The position numbers and the translations under genes are program-made. Below, piece by piece: positions 1 through 8,920 of a stretch of DNA of 64,000 nt (position 1 is its first letter; every line of letters begins with the position of its first letter). The notes under the pieces were generated by a model. The model worked only from the letters and a program-made list of their open reading frames with translations, ran no database searches and had not been told where the DNA came from. Source of the DNA: Periweissella fabaria (lineage in GTDB: Bacteria > Bacillota > Bacilli > Lactobacillales > Lactobacillaceae); assembly GCF_918814575.1 (NCBI RefSeq), contig NZ_CAKKNS010000002.1, forward strand, positions 152,394-216,393. The letters are read 5' to 3'.

Positions 1-439
1 TTGGCTGATGAGTTATATCATCACAATGCTAAAGCAATTATTTTTAATTTTCCTTCAAATCCAACTGGAGTTACTTATACCGCTAAAGAGTTAGCTGAAT
101 TGGCAGCAGTAATGCAACAACATGATATATTCGTCTTGGCTGATGAAATTTATAGTGAATTTACGTATGCAGATCACCATGTTTCCTTAGCAAAGTACTT
201 ACCAAATCAAACAATTTTAGTAAGCGGTGCCTCAAAAGCATATGCGATGACCGGCTACCGGGTTGGCTTTGTATCTGCTCCAGCACCCTTAATTAATGAA
301 ATAACTAAATTTCACCAGTATACGGTGACCACCCATATTAATAGCTCAATGGCCGCAGCAACCGTGGCGTTTAACGAATGTGATGCCGCAATTAGCCTTG
401 GCGATTGAAAGGCTGCAAGCTTTCTTAGCGACTAATTAA
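1..439 (+). pseudogene. Aminotransferase relic (class I/II), internal deletion, left-truncated by window
   Basis: The reading frame open at the window edge encodes the middle of a PLP-dependent aminotransferase, including the PLP-lysine motif [13 protein letters not shown], and is very close to the intact copy that follows at 472-1683. Aligning the two copies, GAT at 382-384 matches 1336-1338, but GCG at 401 already matches GCT at 1612: 16 bases stand where the intact gene has 273. The net loss of about 257 bases shifts the frame, so translation stops at 406-408. The original C-terminus (AIERLQAFLATN then TAA at 437-439) is still readable in another frame. The copies sit 954 bp apart, as expected for a tandem duplication. 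The relic lacks the C-terminal small domain and is probably non-functional. Confidence 0.85.
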
Positions 440-471
440 ACTTATATTGAGTACATGAAGAGGTAAATAAA

Positions 472-1683
472 ATGCCAGTTATTACAAATGATTTATTAAA
501 AAAAATCAATCCAGTAATGGATCAATTACAACCAGGCTCAATTCGCGCATTTGATGAACAAGTTTCTGAGATTGAGGACATTATTAAATTAACGTTAGGG
601 GAACCTGATTTTGATGCACCAGAAAAAGTAAAAGCAGCAGCAATTGCCTCAGTTGAAAATAATGAATCCCATTATGCTAAGACGCCTGGAAATATTGCCC
701 TCCGTGAAGCAATGGCAGCTTTTTTGAGCCGTAAGTATGACTTGAACTATGAGCCAGCGACCGAAATTTTAGTAACCTTAGGTGCGACGGAAGCTATTCA
801 AATTTCATTAGCGACTATTTTGGAACCTGGCGATGAGGTAATTATTCCAACACCAACTTTTCCATTATATGAGTCTGATGTAATTAGTTTAGGTGGGGTA
901 CCGGTATTTGTTAATACACAACCTGATGGCTTTGTCTTAACCCCAGAACGGTTAGCAGCAACATTGGCAGATCACCCAACTGCAAAGTGCTTAGTGTTTA
1001 ACTATCCTTCAAATCCAACGGGAGTTACATATACGGCTACCCAGTTAGAAGCGTTAGCAAATATCATTAAACAGTATGATGTTTTTGTGATGTCAGACGA
1101 AATTTATAGTGAACTTACTTATACGCAGCAACATGTATCAATGGCACAATACTTACCTGAACAAACCATTTTAATCAGTGGCGCTTCTAAAGCGTATGCT
1201 ATGACTGGCTATCGAATTGGTTTGTTAGCTGCGCCGGCTGCCTTGGTTAAACACATTACTAAATTACACCAGTACGCAGTAACAACACATGTTAATAGTG
1301 CCATGGCAGCGGCTACGGTGGCCTTTAATGAGTGTGATGATGAAATCGCCGTGATGCGTGATGCCTATCAGACTAGGCGTGAAATGTTAGTGCATGCCTT
1401 TACTGATATGGGGCTAACAGTGGCTAGTCCAGATGGGGCCTTTTACTTATTTATTAAAATTCCAGCTGCTTTTGGGGATGATGACTTCAAATTTGCGGTT
1501 ACTTTGGCTCAAGAAGCTAAAGTTGCTTTAATTCCGGGTAGTAGTTTTGGCCCGGGAGGTCAAGGATATGTCCGCTTATCATATGCTGCAAGTGAGGCTA
1601 AGTTAAATACAGCTGTTGAGCGGATTCGAATTTATTTAGAGGGGATGAAAAAGCGTGAAGGAGAGCAATATGCGAGAATATAA
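472..1683 (+). CDS. patA: PLP-dependent aminotransferase, PatA type
   Basis: Predicted 403-residue fold-type I aminotransferase of the class I/II family. The PLP-binding lysine is K240 in [13 protein letters not shown]; the NPTG motif (about residues 181-184) and the C-terminal RLSYA substrate-carboxylate arginine motif are present. In lactobacilli this family is annotated as N-acetyl-LL-diaminopimelate aminotransferase (PatA) or aromatic aminotransferase. The next gene is asd, which overlaps its end by 14 bp, and this favours the diaminopimelate/lysine pathway. The start follows GAGG at about 455-459. It is the surviving copy of a tandem pair; exact substrate specificity is inferred from context. 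Confidence 0.85.
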   Translation: MPVITNDLLKKINPVMDQLQPGSIRAFDEQVSEIEDIIKLTLGEPDFDAPEKVKAAAIASVENNESHYAKTPGNIALREAMAAFLSRKYDLNYEPATEILVTLGATEAIQISLATILEPGDEVIIPTPTFPLYESDVISLGGVPVFVNTQPDGFVLTPERLAATLADHPTAKCLVFNYPSNPTGVTYTATQLEALANIIKQYDVFVMSDEIYSELTYTQQHVSMAQYLPEQTILISGASKAYAMTGYRIGLLAAPAALVKHITKLHQYAVTTHVNSAMAAATVAFNECDDEIAVMRDAYQTRREMLVHAFTDMGLTVASPDGAFYLFIKIPAAFGDDDFKFAVTLAQEAKVALIPGSSFGPGGQGYVRLSYAASEAKLNTAVERIRIYLEGMKKREGEQYARI

Positions 1684-2734
1684 TGTAGCAATTTTAGGAG
1701 CAACTGGTGCCGTTGGTAATCGAATGATTGTTCAATTGGCGCAATCAAGTATTCCAGTTAAGAGTATTAAGCTCTTGGCTTCGAAACGGTCAGCGGGTAA
1801 AACTTTGATTTTTCGGGATCAAGCGGTAGTCATTGAAGAAGCAACTCCGGATAGTTTTAACGGCGTTGATTTAGTATTTGCTTCAGCAGGAGGTAGTATT
1901 TCACGTCAATTATTACCAGAAGCAGTTAAACGTGGTGCAGTGTGTGTTGATAATTCAAGTGCCTTTCGGATGGATCCAACGGTACCTTTAGTTGTGCCAG
2001 AAGTTAATTCTAATGACTTAGCAAAGCATCAGGGAATTATTGCAAATCCAAATTGTTCAACAATTCAAATGGTAGTTGCTTTGAACCCTATTTATCGGCA
2101 ATATGGATTGAAACGAGTTATTGTTTCAACGTATCAAGCGGCAGGTGGTGCCGGTCAGAGTGCTTTAGATGAATTGAATAACCAAAGTCAAGCGATTTTA
2201 AATGGCAAAACGCCAGTGGCTAATATTTTGCCAGTCAAAAGTGCCGCTAAACATTATCCGTTAGCATTTAACTTAATTCCTCAAATTGATGTCTTTGATG
2301 ACCAAGATTATACATATGAAGAATGGAAAATGACGCATGAAACAAAGAAAATTTTGTTAGGTGATCCAGAAACTAGTGCGTTAGCAGTTAGTGCGACATG
2401 TGTCCGGGTACCGGTGCCAATCGGCCATGGGGAATCAGTATATTTTGAAACACAAGATACTAATGTCACACCGGCTGAATTAAAAGCATTATTGGCAAGT
2501 GCGCCAGGGGTTGTCTTGCAAGATAATCCAGCCCAACAAATTTATCCAATGCCGATAAATGCCGTTGGTCAACAAGAAACCTATGTTGGGCGGATACGTG
2601 CTGATTTAGATCAACCAGGTGGTTTTCATGCGTGGGTTGTGGCTGACAACCTTCTAAAAGGGGCAGCTTGGAACGCTATTCAAATTGGGGAATGTTTGGT
2701 TGAACAAGATTTAGTTCATGCAGCAATTAACTAG
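1670..2734 (+). CDS. asd: Aspartate-semialdehyde dehydrogenase
   Basis: 354-residue NADP-dependent enzyme that converts aspartyl phosphate to aspartate semialdehyde, the branch point to lysine/diaminopimelate, threonine and methionine. The N-terminus has the Rossmann motif GATGAVG (residues 10-16), and the catalytic cysteine is C129 in [11 protein letters not shown] chose ATG at 1670 because GGAGAG lies just upstream; an in-frame GTG at 1655 would place the ribosome-binding site inside the protein. The gene overlaps patA by 14 bp, implying translational coupling. Confidence 0.93.
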   Translation: MREYNVAILGATGAVGNRMIVQLAQSSIPVKSIKLLASKRSAGKTLIFRDQAVVIEEATPDSFNGVDLVFASAGGSISRQLLPEAVKRGAVCVDNSSAFRMDPTVPLVVPEVNSNDLAKHQGIIANPNCSTIQMVVALNPIYRQYGLKRVIVSTYQAAGGAGQSALDELNNQSQAILNGKTPVANILPVKSAAKHYPLAFNLIPQIDVFDDQDYTYEEWKMTHETKKILLGDPETSALAVSATCVRVPVPIGHGESVYFETQDTNVTPAELKALLASAPGVVLQDNPAQQIYPMPINAVGQQETYVGRIRADLDQPGGFHAWVVADNLLKGAAWNAIQIGECLVEQDLVHAAIN

Positions 2735-2750
2735 TGTCAAGAAGTTTCAC

Positions 2751-2779
2751 TTGTCAATCAGTCAAGGCTATGATAAGAT
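2751..2779 (+). promoter_or_regulatory. rplS promoter, followed by a leader of about 78 nt
   Basis: TTGTCA (2751-2756), a 17-bp spacer and TAAGAT (2774-2779) form a good sigma-A type promoter, with TG one base upstream of the -10 box. The transcript would carry a leader from about 2786 to 2863. Many Firmicutes have an autoregulatory L19-binding leader before rplS; I could not verify its conserved fold by eye. Confidence 0.7.
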
Positions 2780-2863
2780 AGTCGTTGGCTATTAAGTCGA
2801 TAAATTAACGATGTTGCGCTGCCGAATATGAGGTAATCAATGTCGAAACAGGAGAAATTTATT

Positions 2864-3217
2864 ATGAAGCAAAACCAATTGCTAGAATTGATCACTAAAG
2901 ACCAATTACGTACAGATATTCCAGAATTCCGCGCCGGTGATAACGTCCGCGTTCACGCTCGTATCGTTGAAGGTACTCGCGAACGTATCCAACTTTTCGA
3001 AGGTGTTGTTATCAAGCGTAAGGGTACTGGTATCCAAGCTACTTACACTGTTCGTAAGATTTCTAACGGTGTTGGTGTGGAACGTACTTTCCCATTACAC
3101 TCACCACGTGTAGACAAGATTGAAGTTACTCGCTTCGGTCGCGTACGTCGTGCTAAGTTGTACTACTTACGTGCATTGCACGGTAAGGCTGCCCGTATTA
3201 AGGAAGCCCGTCGCTAA
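2864..3217 (+). CDS. rplS: 50S ribosomal protein L19
   Basis: 117-residue L19, located at the 30S-50S interface. The sequence matches the family throughout, with landmarks [34 protein letters not shown] and [20 protein letters not shown]. An upstream in-frame ATG at 2840 would add eight residues, but AGGAG (2850-2854) lies 9 bases before ATG 2864 and homologues begin with M(K/R)QN, so 2864 is the start. The gene is monocistronic, with its own promoter and a strong terminator; its codon choice is strongly biased, as expected for a highly expressed gene. Confidence 0.97.
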   Translation: MKQNQLLELITKDQLRTDIPEFRAGDNVRVHARIVEGTRERIQLFEGVVIKRKGTGIQATYTVRKISNGVGVERTFPLHSPRVDKIEVTRFGRVRRAKLYYLRALHGKAARIKEARR

Positions 3218-3257
3218 GATGTACTTTAGACAAGCTAGGTTCCCTAGTTGTCTGGAA

Positions 3258-3289
3258 AAAGAGATGAACTCAGGTTCATCTCTTTTTTT
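3258..3289 (+). terminator. Rho-independent terminator of rplS
   Basis: AAAGAGATGAAC, loop TCAG and GTTCATCTCTTT form a 12-bp stem followed by a T run. A second hairpin (AGACAA...TTGTCT, about 3227-3252) precedes it directly after the stop codon. Confidence 0.9.
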
Positions 3290-3470
3290 GTGCTTAAAAG
3301 CATCAATTAGCTTAAATGGTGATATAACGAAGTTGAAATTGATGTAGATTAAAATTTGATGTATCATTAATTAAAATAAACTAATTAATGCTATTGCAAT
3401 TAAGATACGAGCATTGACACGCCGATGCCTAAGTAAAATTGTAATAATGCAGAAAAGGACAAGGTTAATT

Positions 3471-4586
3471 ATGGCAATAAATATCCGGGCAACTCATTTG
3501 GAAATTTCAAGACGCGCATTGGCTCAAAATATTACTTATGTTCGTGAAGTTAGTGGTGCCAAAAAAATATTTTTTGCTGTTAAAAGTAATGCTTATGGTC
3601 ATGGCCTTGACGTAGTTGCACCAACCGCTTTAGCCCTCGGCGTTGATGGATTAGCCGTAGCAATTGCTGAAGAGGCATTACATCTACGTTCTTTGGGAAT
3701 TACTGCTCCAATTCTAATTTTAGGTCATACTGATTCCAATTATGCGTATTTATGTGCAGAAGCTGAAATCATTACGACGGTACCTTCGTTGGCATGGTTA
3801 GAAGCAGCCCAACCACAACTTGAAGCACATAACCAAAAATTATTGGTTTCACTGGCCATCGATACTGGTATGAATCGAATTGGGATACGAACAAAAGAGG
3901 AATTGTTAGCGGCAATTGAATATATTAATACTCATAGTGCTAACTTTGAGTGGTATGGTTTAATGACGCACTTTGCGACGGCTGATGTTCCTGAAACTAG
4001 TTATTTTCACAAGCAGTTAAACCGTTGGCATGCAATCGTTGATGATTTACCTAAGTTACCGCCGATGGTTCATGTTGCTAATTCTGGTGCTACATTATAT
4101 CATCATACGGAAGTACCGACCGAATATGTTCGTGTTGGTTCATTATTGTACGGTTGGGAACCTTCAGGGAAAATACTTACTGATGGTCATAATTTACAAC
4201 CAATTGGGGGTCTTTATTCAGCACTGAGCTTTGTGAAAGAAATTCCGGCTGGTGAAGGTATTAGCTATGGGCATACTTATATTTCAGCGACTAATGAGTG
4301 GATTGGAACTATTCCAATCGGCTACGGTGATGGTTTGCCCATTCAATTACAAGGTTTTGAAGTGTTAGTTGGTGAAGAACGGTGTCCGATTGTCGGTGAA
4401 ATCGCAATGGATCAATTGATGGTACGCTTACCAAAAGAAATGCCAGTCGGAACAAAAGTCACCTTTATTGGGCAGACTGCAACTGATAGTATTGATATTT
4501 GGGAAATTGCCCATTATTGTAAACTCGAGCCATGGAATTTTATGAATTTACTAACAAGTCGTGTTCCACGGGTATTGGTTGATTAG
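3471..4586 (+). CDS. alr: Alanine racemase
   Basis: 371-residue PLP enzyme interconverting L- and D-alanine for peptidoglycan and teichoic acid D-alanylation. The PLP lysine is K38 in FFAVKSNAYGHG; the catalytic tyrosine is in ISYGHTY in the C-terminal half, and a C-terminal beta-barrel domain is present. The frame is open from 3414, but ATG 3471 follows AAGGACAAGG with good spacing and gives the usual family N-terminus. A TTGACA at 3414-3419 has no well-spaced -10 box, so the promoter is unclear. It is not preceded by acpS as in many lactobacilli. Confidence 0.93.
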   Translation: MAINIRATHLEISRRALAQNITYVREVSGAKKIFFAVKSNAYGHGLDVVAPTALALGVDGLAVAIAEEALHLRSLGITAPILILGHTDSNYAYLCAEAEIITTVPSLAWLEAAQPQLEAHNQKLLVSLAIDTGMNRIGIRTKEELLAAIEYINTHSANFEWYGLMTHFATADVPETSYFHKQLNRWHAIVDDLPKLPPMVHVANSGATLYHHTEVPTEYVRVGSLLYGWEPSGKILTDGHNLQPIGGLYSALSFVKEIPAGEGISYGHTYISATNEWIGTIPIGYGDGLPIQLQGFEVLVGEERCPIVGEIAMDQLMVRLPKEMPVGTKVTFIGQTATDSIDIWEIAHYCKLEPWNFMNLLTSRVPRVLVD

Positions 4587-4648
4587 AGTTCTGACGAAAA
4601 TAATGGTAAAATAACCAAATATTATTAAATTTGTGAGGATTTCTTTAT

Positions 4649-5323
4649 ATGTACAAGGCACTATTATTTGATTTAGATGATACATTATTAGACTTTAAGG
4701 CAGCAGAAGACTTTGCATTTAAACAATTAATGCAAGAATCCAACGTACCATATACCCAACAACTTTTTGTACAGTATGATGAAATTAATCAACAACTGTG
4801 GCGGCAATTAGAACGCCAAGAGATTACGAAACAATATTTATTAGATCAACGTTTTACACGTTTTTTTGCAGCCCTTGGTTATGATAATCTGGATGGGATT
4901 GCTGCTGAAAGACGTTTTCGCCAATTGTTAGGTGAAGGAGCATTTTTGATGCCGAATGCTAAAGAAACCTTAACAGTGTTAAAACATGCCGGTTATCAAC
5001 TATATACAGCATCAAATGGGGTTTACCAAACTCAAATTCGGCGGATGCAAGCGACCCAAATTTTAGATTTTTTTGATGGCCATTTTATTTCTGAAACCGT
5101 TGGCTATGAGAAACCCAATGTTAAGTTTTTTGAGTATATTTTGAATGAATTAAAGATCACCAAGCAGGATGTTTTAATGATTGGGGACGGACTTAATTCA
5201 GATATTAAAGGTGCTTTGGCAAGTGATATTGATTGTGTGTATTATGACTATGCCAACCGCCAACAAGCCAATGATGCGCAATATACGGTTACTGATTTAC
5301 TTGATTTACCATCAGTATTTTAG
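4649..5323 (+). CDS. HAD-family pyrimidine nucleotidase, YjjG/YfnB type
   Basis: 224-residue haloacid dehalogenase-fold phosphatase. Motif I is LFDLDDTLLDF (nucleophile D8, acid D10), followed by an alpha-helical cap, the conserved Lys in GYEKPNVKFF (motif III) and MIGDGLNSDIKG (motif IV). The length and the DFKAAE signature after motif I match the YjjG/YfnB group, which hydrolyses nucleoside 5'-monophosphates including non-canonical pyrimidines. It lies 62 bp after alr in the same direction. Substrate is inferred from family. Confidence 0.8.
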   Translation: MYKALLFDLDDTLLDFKAAEDFAFKQLMQESNVPYTQQLFVQYDEINQQLWRQLERQEITKQYLLDQRFTRFFAALGYDNLDGIAAERRFRQLLGEGAFLMPNAKETLTVLKHAGYQLYTASNGVYQTQIRRMQATQILDFFDGHFISETVGYEKPNVKFFEYILNELKITKQDVLMIGDGLNSDIKGALASDIDCVYYDYANRQQANDAQYTVTDLLDLPSVF

Positions 5324-5427
5324 GGCGTTAACTTTTTTATTGCTATTTGAATTTAGGTTGGTTCCTTTGTTAGAATAAGGGTGTCGCAAAAGATTATCAC
5401 AACGGAAATAACTGGAGGATATATTTT

Positions 5428-5943
5428 ATGGCTAAAATTATTGCAATTGCAACCGATGATTTTGAAGATAGCGAGTTAATATCACCCAAGGAAGCCTTAG
5501 AAAATGTTGGTCATACAGTGGATGTTGTTGAACATACTGCTAAAAAAATAATTACCGGTAAGCATGGTACAGAAGTGATTACAACCAAAGGAATTGACGA
5601 CGCTAAGTTAGCTGATTACGATGCTTTACTGATTCCAGGCGGCTTTTCACCCGATAAATTACGTATTGACGAGCGTTATGTGAACTTAACTAGAGCATTT
5701 TTAGAAAGTGATAAACCTGTTTTTACAATTTGCCATGGTCCACAGCTTTTTATTCAAACGGGAATTACCGATCAGTTAACTTTAACGGCTTATCAATCAG
5801 TTCAACCGGACTTAAAATATGCGGGGGCGAATGTTAAGGATGCGCAAGTTGTTATTGATGATGAGCATCAATTGATTTCAAGCCGGACTCCTAAAGATTT
5901 ACCGGCTTTCAATGCGGCAATTATCAAGGCGTTGGCGAAGTAA
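5428..5943 (+). CDS. DJ-1/PfpI family protein (YfkM-like)
   Basis: 171-residue member of the DJ-1/PfpI class I glutamine amidotransferase-like superfamily. The reactive cysteine is C102 in the nucleophile elbow FTICHGPQ, and the acidic motif is DFEDSE (residues 11-16). Relatives are annotated as general stress protein 18 / protein deglycase / intracellular protease; the true activity of this subgroup is debated. The start follows GGAGG. A short hairpin follows the gene. Confidence 0.8.
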   Translation: MAKIIAIATDDFEDSELISPKEALENVGHTVDVVEHTAKKIITGKHGTEVITTKGIDDAKLADYDALLIPGGFSPDKLRIDERYVNLTRAFLESDKPVFTICHGPQLFIQTGITDQLTLTAYQSVQPDLKYAGANVKDAQVVIDDEHQLISSRTPKDLPAFNAAIIKALAK

Positions 5944-5968
5944 AAAGAATTATGTTAATAAGTGAGTT

Positions 5969-6004
5969 GACACCGTATGATATTTCGTACGGTGTCTTAA
6001 TCTT
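5969..6004 (+). terminator. Weak terminator-like hairpin
   Basis: GACACCGTA and TACGGTGTC form a perfect 9-bp stem (5969-5977 with 5988-5996) followed by TTAATCTTT. The T tract is poor, so this may be a weak terminator or processing hairpin between the DJ-1 gene and the YdbC gene. Confidence 0.5.
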
Positions 6005-6040
6005 TAGAATGTTACGAGCAAAAATAAGAGGAGTATCTAA

Positions 6041-6265
6041 ATGGCTGAATTAAAGTATGAAATCACAGAAAAAATAGCAACATTATCCACGAATGCCAAG
6101 GGTTGGAGCCTAGAGTTAAATAAAGTTTCTTGGAATGAACGTGAACCTAAATTTGATTTGCGGACGTGGGATGCTGATCATACTAAAATGGGTAAAGGAA
6201 TTACGTTTAATGAAGCCGAAGCACGGGAATTATTTACGGGCTTAGGGAAGTTTTTAGAACAATAA
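6041..6265 (+). CDS. YdbC-family PC4-like single-stranded DNA-binding protein
   Basis: 74-residue protein resembling the YdbC family, small homologues of the eukaryotic PC4 coactivator fold that bind single-stranded DNA as dimers. Recognisable features are the N-terminal beta segments, KGWSLELNKVSWN, FDLRTWDADHTKMGKGITF and a C-terminal helix EAEARELFTGLGKFL. AGAGGAG precedes the ATG. The gene is short but well supported by its ribosome-binding site and terminator. Its cellular role is not known. Confidence 0.8.
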   Translation: MAELKYEITEKIATLSTNAKGWSLELNKVSWNEREPKFDLRTWDADHTKMGKGITFNEAEARELFTGLGKFLEQ

Positions 6266-6276
6266 GCCAAATAAGA

Positions 6277-6314
6277 AAGCACCCTAGAAAATATAATTTT
6301 CTAGGGTGCTTTTG
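6277..6314. terminator. Bidirectional terminator
   Basis: A 16-bp perfect stem (6277-6292 with 6296-6311) with a 3-base loop, flanked by A and T runs, lies between the convergent YdbC gene and the minus-strand permease. Confidence 0.92.
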
Positions 6315-6340
6315 TGTATTTAAATGCTTTTAATTAGTTG

Positions 6341-7387
6341 TTATTCTTCCACAGCATGATGGAGAATCGGGCCATTTTTATCGAAGCGGTGAATGTTCAT
6401 AACATCCATAAAGAAGGCAACGATTGGAACTCCGACGATTAAGCCCCAAGTACCAAGGATGTGCTCCATGATAATTAATGCTGCAAATGTAACGAAAATC
6501 GGTAATTCTGCACGTGATGACATCAATTTAGGATGTAAAACATACGCTTCAAATGCGTGCATAATGCAAATAAGGATAATCAATTCAATAGCTGTTTTGA
6601 CACCCCCCATTGAAAATGCAATTAAGGTTAATGGAATACTTGAGATTAAGACCCCAGCAACAGGTACTAAGCCAAAGACAAAGACTAACATCCCAAGGAC
6701 AAAGGGACTTGGCATTCCTAAAATAGTTAAACCAATTAGCATCAAGATAGTATTGATGATGTCAATTACAAGTTGAACTTCAATGATTTGGCCCAAAATA
6801 AAAATAAATTTACTAGTAAGTTGGTACACGATTTTGAAAAATTTAGGAAAATCAGAATGTTCGAATTGTTTACCGAATGTTTGTAACTTTGGAAAAGTAA
6901 TCGTAAAGATTAAACTTAAGAAGAAAGCTAAGGCTACGCGAACGAAAACATCGCCAACAGTTGTAATTGCTGTTAAGCCATTGACTAATATTTTTTGCCA
7001 GTTAGTACTAATTTTATCGACTAAATCAAATTTATCCATATAGGTACTAACATAATGATTAATTTGCGGATATTCACGGAGTCCTTTTATGATTGCATCA
7101 TATAAATTTTGACCTTCGCGCGCAAACACAGGAATTATGAAGGTAATGATACCGGCTAAAACTACTAGAACTAGTGCATAAAAGATGATTACCGAAAGGA
7201 CGTACGGAATTCGGGTGAATTGGCAAATTTTCCGTGACGCATGAACACCAAAATATGCGAAAATCACAATTAAGAGAATGCTACTTAGAAAACCATGAAT
7301 TAAAAATAAAAAAACAATCATTACCAATAAGGTAAGGTATACTTGGGTTTGACTTTTTTTGAAAAAACGAACTAAACTATCGTACAT
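6341..7387 (-). CDS. AI-2E family transporter (PerM/TqsA superfamily)
   Basis: 348-residue integral membrane protein with about eight hydrophobic segments and the family pattern: two to three N-terminal spans, a central polar region (GQNLYDAIIKGLREYPQ), then FIPVF and the C-terminal GTWGLIVGVPIVAFFMDV. Members include AI-2 exporters (TqsA) and Na+/H+ antiporters, so the substrate is unknown. ATG is preceded by AAAGGAG on the minus strand. It is a single gene facing the YdbC gene. Confidence 0.8.
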   Translation of the reverse strand: MYDSLVRFFKKSQTQVYLTLLVMIVFLFLIHGFLSSILLIVIFAYFGVHASRKICQFTRIPYVLSVIIFYALVLVVLAGIITFIIPVFAREGQNLYDAIIKGLREYPQINHYVSTYMDKFDLVDKISTNWQKILVNGLTAITTVGDVFVRVALAFFLSLIFTITFPKLQTFGKQFEHSDFPKFFKIVYQLTSKFIFILGQIIEVQLVIDIINTILMLIGLTILGMPSPFVLGMLVFVFGLVPVAGVLISSIPLTLIAFSMGGVKTAIELIILICIMHAFEAYVLHPKLMSSRAELPIFVTFAALIIMEHILGTWGLIVGVPIVAFFMDVMNIHRFDKNGPILHHAVEE

Positions 7388-7586
7388 GAAAGTTCTCCTT
7401 TAGTAGCGTTGGCGTTGTCTGCTGGTTGCAAATTAGCAAAGTTTTATTATCTAATTGTAGCGTTAAACAAACGTCATATAACAATTAGTCTATCTAAGTC
7501 GATAAGGGGTGTCAACTATAAAACGGGGCGATATCACTAATTTATTAAAATAAATTAATTTAACGATATAATCACAAGAGAGATGC

Positions 7587-7615
7587 TTTATTATATGCGT
7601 GAACTTATGTACAAT
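7587..7615 (+). promoter_or_regulatory. Candidate promoter of the small-protein/menG operon
   Basis: TTTATT, a 17-bp spacer and TACAAT (7610-7615) with TG immediately before the -10 box. The -35 is weak. It lies 34 bp before the first small gene; a further TATAAT occurs at 7567-7572. Confidence 0.35.
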
Positions 7616-7648
7616 AAGATGAATAACAACAGAGGATAGGTAAGAATT

Positions 7649-7846
7649 ATGTATCAAATTGATGATAATCAAAAACATCAAAATGTTAAGTTTGCTCAAC
7701 GTAAGCAAGACGAATCAACGCGTGAACTTGGCAAGAAAACAATGAAAAAATTTGTGCGTGACTACGCTAACAAAGAAGAAATGTTAGCATTAATTGATAA
7801 ATATAATGAACGTCCAGATGTAACTCCAATTGAGGTGATTGAATAA
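7649..7846 (+). CDS. Small hypothetical protein, paralogue of the next gene
   Basis: 65-residue, soluble, highly charged protein. The N-terminal half is polar (NQKHQNVKFAQRKQDES); the C-terminal half is predicted helical (TMKKFVRDYANKEEMLALIDKYNE). That C-terminal segment resembles the next protein (SMEYVTEFATREQMLQFIKQFNE), so the two look like diverged duplicates. GAGGATAGG lies upstream of ATG, and its TAA shares one base with the next ATG (TAATG), so the two should be translated together. I do not recognise a named family. Confidence 0.75.
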   Translation: MYQIDDNQKHQNVKFAQRKQDESTRELGKKTMKKFVRDYANKEEMLALIDKYNERPDVTPIEVIE

Positions 7847-8049
7847 TGGCAATATCAAAGAAAAAAGCACTCCATGCCTTCAAGGCTACTCAAAAACCAC
7901 AAGAAGAAGATGCCGTAACTAAATTAATGCGGGCTTCAATGGAATATGTTACTGAATTTGCAACACGTGAACAAATGCTTCAATTTATCAAACAGTTTAA
8001 TGAAGCCCAAGATGAAATTATTGAAATTAAAACACCAACAGTCAAATAA
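7846..8049 (+). CDS. Small hypothetical protein, paralogue of the previous gene
   Basis: 67-residue soluble protein, translationally coupled to the preceding gene through a TAATG overlap and followed 14 bp later by menG. The helical segment with EQMLQFIKQFNE matches EEMLALIDKYNE in the upstream protein. The N-terminus is basic (MAISKKKALHAFKATQK) and the C-terminus acidic. No known family is recognised; the operon position hints at a link to menaquinone or membrane metabolism, but this is only context. Confidence 0.75.
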   Translation: MAISKKKALHAFKATQKPQEEDAVTKLMRASMEYVTEFATREQMLQFIKQFNEAQDEIIEIKTPTVK

Positions 8050-8063
8050 AAAGGTGGCATATT

Positions 8064-8765
8064 GTGACAGATAAGAAACAAACCCCACAAGAAATTTTTA
8101 ATACAATTGCTCCAAATTATGATTACATGAATAATGTGATTAGTTTAGGTACGCATAAGGCTTGGCGGAAAAAGGTGGCTAAAACAATGCCAATTCCAAA
8201 AGGAAGTTATGTTCTTGATTTATGTTGTGGTACCGCTGACTGGACGATTCACCATGCCCAAACCGTTGGACCAAGTGGTCATGTGGTGGGGTTAGATTTT
8301 AGCGGAAATATGTTAAAGATTGCCGATCAAAAGGTGGCTGAATTACATCTTGGAAAAGAAATCACCTTGGTCCAAGGTGATGCGATGGCGACAACATACC
8401 CAGATAATACGTTTGACTATGTGACTATTGGTTTTGGGTTGCGTAATTTACCAGATAAAATTGCGGGGTTAAAAGAGATGTATCGGGTGTTAAAGCCCGG
8501 TGGTTCAGTTATCATTTTAGAAACATCACAACCTGATAATCCTATTGTCCGACCAGCTTGGCGTTTTTATTTTTCAAAAGTGATGCCATTACTTGGTAAA
8601 GTTTTGACTAAGCAACAAGCTGAGTATAAATATTTGGATGAAACAACAGAAAAATTCATGTCATATCAAGAATTAGTTGACGTTATGACAGAAATTGGGT
8701 TTAATGAAGTTCACTTTGAACGTTACAATCTTGGTGCAGCAGCCGCTCACTTTGGTACTAAATAA
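8064..8765 (+). CDS. menG: Demethylmenaquinone methyltransferase
   Basis: 233-residue SAM-dependent methyltransferase of the UbiE/MenG family, catalysing the last step of menaquinone synthesis. SAM motif I is VLDLCCGTADWT; FDYVTIGFGLRNLPD and KPGGSVIILETSQP are family hallmarks. The start is GTG at 8064 preceded by AAGGTGG. No other men genes are in the window. Many fermentative lactic acid bacteria keep menG while lacking the full pathway, so its physiological role here is open. Confidence 0.9.
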   Translation: MTDKKQTPQEIFNTIAPNYDYMNNVISLGTHKAWRKKVAKTMPIPKGSYVLDLCCGTADWTIHHAQTVGPSGHVVGLDFSGNMLKIADQKVAELHLGKEITLVQGDAMATTYPDNTFDYVTIGFGLRNLPDKIAGLKEMYRVLKPGGSVIILETSQPDNPIVRPAWRFYFSKVMPLLGKVLTKQQAEYKYLDETTEKFMSYQELVDVMTEIGFNEVHFERYNLGAAAAHFGTK

Positions 8766-8770
8766 TAAAA

Positions 8771-8800
8771 AAGACTGAAAAAATTTTTCAGTCTTTTTTT
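8771..8800 (+). terminator. Terminator of menG
   Basis: AAGACTGAAAAA / TTTTTCAGTCTT stem flanked by A and T runs directly after the stop codon. Confidence 0.9.
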
Positions 8801-8920
8801 GTTGGAAGGGTTAAATTAATTATATTTATACCGATATTCGTGTATATAAATAAATCTTATTGCTAAATCGAGATATTGGGATGATATTAAGTTTAGTGAC
8901 TCTAAAGATGGGTGTAATGG

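Noticed and set aside
3414..3442. TTGACA before alr as its promoter
   Set aside because: No -10 hexamer at 16-18 bp spacing; TAAAAT is 14 bp away and TAATAA 22 bp away.
6393..7043. Plus-strand ORFs of 127 and 86 aa opposite the AI-2E transporter
   Set aside because: Antisense shadows of a real membrane gene; low-complexity composition, no ribosome-binding site.
7490..7708. Minus-strand 72-aa ORF
   Set aside because: Overlaps the promoter and start of the small-protein operon, has no ribosome-binding site, and its composition is that of AT-rich noise.
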